Origin: Myxococcales bacterium
Lineage (GTDB): Bacteria; Myxococcota_A; Polyangia; Palsa-1104; JAEUJZ01
Direction of reading: 5' to 3'
Assembly (NCBI GenBank): GCA_016794505.1
Contig: JAEUJZ010000014.1
Location: forward strand, 62,001 to 126,000
DNA length: 64,000 bases
Shown here piece by piece: positions 63,101-64,000 of the stretch. A program made the translations under genes and the position numbers. The number at the start of each line of letters is the position of its first letter. Position 1 is the stretch's first letter. The notes below the pieces were generated by a model, which was given only the letters and a program-made list of their open reading frames with translations, had not been told where the DNA came from and searched no databases.

Positions 63101-64000
63101 GCTTGCGTCGATACATCGGCACCGCGAGCCGCCGCACCTTGGGCGCGCAGCCGCGCAATATCGCGCACCGCACTCAGCTGCTGCAAAGACCGCAGCTGCT
63201 CTTCAAGTTTGGCCAGCAGCGCATCATCCTGCGGACGCAGCATAGCCAGCTCGCGAATGGTCTGGACGATCGCTGATTTGTCCGCCTCGCCATCGCCGCT
63301 TGACTTGTCGGCACCGCCTCGCAGCTCAGCGAGAAGATCCAAGCGCTGCTGCAGCAAGCCGGCCCGCTCTTCCACTTCGCTTTGCGGCGTGTGCGAAAGG
63401 CGATCGACATACAGCGCGTCCAACGCCCGCAGATCGCGCAGCGCTTTGTCGCTGCGCAGCAAGCGTTCCGCGCCAGCCCATGCGGCGTCGCGATCGGTGA
63501 TGACCTGAGGATCCAGTCTGCTTGATTTTCCGACGGCAGCGCTCTGCACAGCATACGAATGCCCCAGGGCTGCACGATACAGATCCAAGGCCTCGGACGC
63601 TTGGTTCAGTTTGCGCTCGCAGAGCTCGGCAGCGCCAAGCAGGCTGCGCGCTGCCCGCTCGCCACTCTGTGCGCGCTGAGCCGCCGCTTGGTAGGCCTCG
63701 ACTGCACGCGGCCACATGCGCTGCGCTTCAAAGATGCGAGCCTGCAGCGCATAGGGCGCGTCATCGTGCGCATTCAGCGACAGCGCCTGGCTCAAGCTGT
63801 TCAAGGCCAGCTGATACTTGTTCGTCTCGCGATACAGCTCTGCCAAGTCCAGCAGGATGCCGTACTGAGCGGAAGCTGGCGCGGTCGTGCGACGCTTTTC
63901 AAGCTGAGCGGCCAGATCATTGAAGCGACGCTGCTGACGATACAGGCGCTCAAGCTGCTGCGTCGCCAGCTCGGCCATCTGCGGGTTCTTGGTGATATCC
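60148..64000 (-). CDS. Giant TPR-repeat protein, 5' end outside the window
   Basis: At least 1284 residues, with the frame still open at the right edge (KNPQMAELATQQLERLYRQQ continues upstream of the ATG at 63978). Most of it is tandem TPR helices (ALNSLSQALSLNAHDDAPYA, LNQALKLAPDSVVALRAYTA). The last 250 residues are a different, conserved-looking domain (DSFGVAGNDRVVPSETSPDD, LPYRTVKRLGEVFRDLGELS) that I cannot name. No membrane segment is seen. Such very large TPR proteins are frequent in Myxococcota and may act as assembly scaffolds. Confidence 0.8.
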   Translation of the reverse strand, partial: DITKNPQMAELATQQLERLYRQQRRFNDLAAQLEKRRTTAPASAQYGILLDLAELYRETNKYQLALNSLSQALSLNAHDDAPYALQARIFEAQRMWPRAVEAYQAAAQRAQSGERAARSLLGAAELCERKLNQASEALDLYRAALGHSYAVQSAAVGKSSRLDPQVITDRDAAWAGAERLLRSDKALRDLRALDALYVDRLSHTPQSEVEERAGLLQQRLDLLAELRGGADKSSGDGEADKSAIVQTIRELAMLRPQDDALLAKLEEQLRSLQQLSAVRDIARLRAQGAAARGADVSTQAERWLHVSEQALALPDLRDAEAALNQALKLAPDSVVALRAYTALKEKTGQAEEHVAALLRVAQAEPRIEDAVRAELQAASVLLNALRDSTRARQLVAGALQRAQASRSAAAVAAAHWNLFELERDAGEMHAASEAAKQALAAGTVGVTQAAELHEFLGLQAQERGDTKTAQQHLEASLGLSAGRLQATRALTDILQSTQAHARIEELVREALKAASEQADEALDARLHAELLRKQGSALQALGRLREGYDALHAAEELLPGDLPQQVQLGEAAFALREYPVAAQYLGGLLAYAGDASLLPSSLTRQQLSDGLDHAAVAERALQCNEQARQLWQAALRVQPDHAASAEHYLDLLLEQGDAVDSGEAQALLIGRAERAVAVGDGVGAVRAYLRAADLARDISSDAAAAHALLMRAYAIAPGIKRPRPEGTEEASGIHSASQLIPLAPEQAEARSELLNKLLASALSLSLMGEARTYAEALAEVSTLPDEKSTFLRQAADCALREGQSEIGKALLLKALRYAPGDLDLLGKLAPLFDDSEAASMLGAMLVQSASTMFQVPSSTPAASEEPRERAEQRVQLWRHLAGVQVRLGELEAAAQSYDQALAVAARLSSAIRIELRRAALDVVEGSSPERAREHLRALLDAQGLERELLSRLQALEEQAGQSSMAARIAQVLRLLEQPSGATLTSAAGLTLPAIPAGLKLDDAEHARWAVPEARQMADVFAALWDGIVGLKAPQLDSFGVAGNDRVVPSETSPDDVARSFAVASRVLGNQRSSMYRVGWQQFVLPRVSGRMPAGLIVSPGLAKHSLGDVQFILSRSVESLRPEYILAMCLPPRELTQLLGLAIRGFHPRHARTAGEDVAAWKRELPYRTVKRLGEVFRDLGELSFSSVAWRRAVRRTLQRTAVLISGDLLAAASVLRTLDLPIALGSSSKEEAQGIHLRFDNAPRGSDAGRECEADIRDLCSFFIDPQVSALFDRLHPPTSPT

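Overview
The window is about 64 kb of high-GC chromosomal DNA. It most likely comes from a member of the Myxococcota (Polyangia-like). The evidence is several Hanks-type Ser/Thr kinases, a 14-repeat propeller lipoprotein, a von Willebrand A protein with a MYXO-CTERM-like tail, a MopE-type Cys-rich protein, DUF1592/DUF1552 partners, a carboxypeptidase-regulatory-type TonB receptor, a very long TPR protein, and many lipoproteins with Ala/Pro-rich linkers. No rRNA, tRNA or CRISPR array was seen. This placement is inferred from gene content, not from a marker gene.

Layout. 1-606: end of a phytoene/squalene synthase gene. 621-7041 (minus): a tightly packed kinase operon (kinase, TPR membrane protein, propeller lipoprotein, three hypotheticals). 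7288-8028 (minus): an AT-rich, probably acquired permuted papain-fold hydrolase gene. 8270-9895: a hypothetical and a DUF2804 protein. 9959-13653 (minus): an M23 peptidase, then an ECF sigma factor, its zinc-finger anti-sigma factor and an exported Lys-rich protein, the last three linked by 4-base overlaps. 13883-22668 (plus): a second kinase, a YbjN-like protein, PspA, an MFS exporter, an Hsp70 ATPase-only protein and an RND lipid exporter. 22825-26442: metH. 26498-27223: a lipoprotein. 27341-37089: the split kinase locus. 37221-39168: a divergent pair (VWA protein and lipoprotein). 39334-41665 (minus): a Sir2 operon. 41868-47359: EF-G-like GTPase, S-adenosylmethionine decarboxylase (speD), DUF2505 protein, a membrane protein and glutathione peroxidase. 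47376-52742: a lipoprotein, an NtrC-class regulator, an acyltransferase and small proteins. 52822-57110: an outer-membrane lipoprotein and TonB receptor pair. 57156-64000: SEC-C protein, a CxxCH lipoprotein, YceI, Ssb, and the 3' part of a giant TPR protein.

The main discovery is at 29422-36610. A kinase gene on the minus strand is cut inside its catalytic loop. Its N-lobe half lies at 36611-37089 and its C-lobe, TolB-like and TPR half at 27341-29433. Between them sits about 7.2 kb of unrelated plus-strand genes: an SMR transporter, a DUF1592/DUF1552/MopE operon, a small protein and a cysteine hydrolase. Both junctions carry the same 12 bases, TCCTGATGAACG. Removing the segment plus one repeat (7177 bp) joins the halves in frame into a coherent 856-residue kinase. 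I read this as a site-specific or target-duplicating insertion with no recombinase of its own that I can recognise. Whether it can still excise is unknown.
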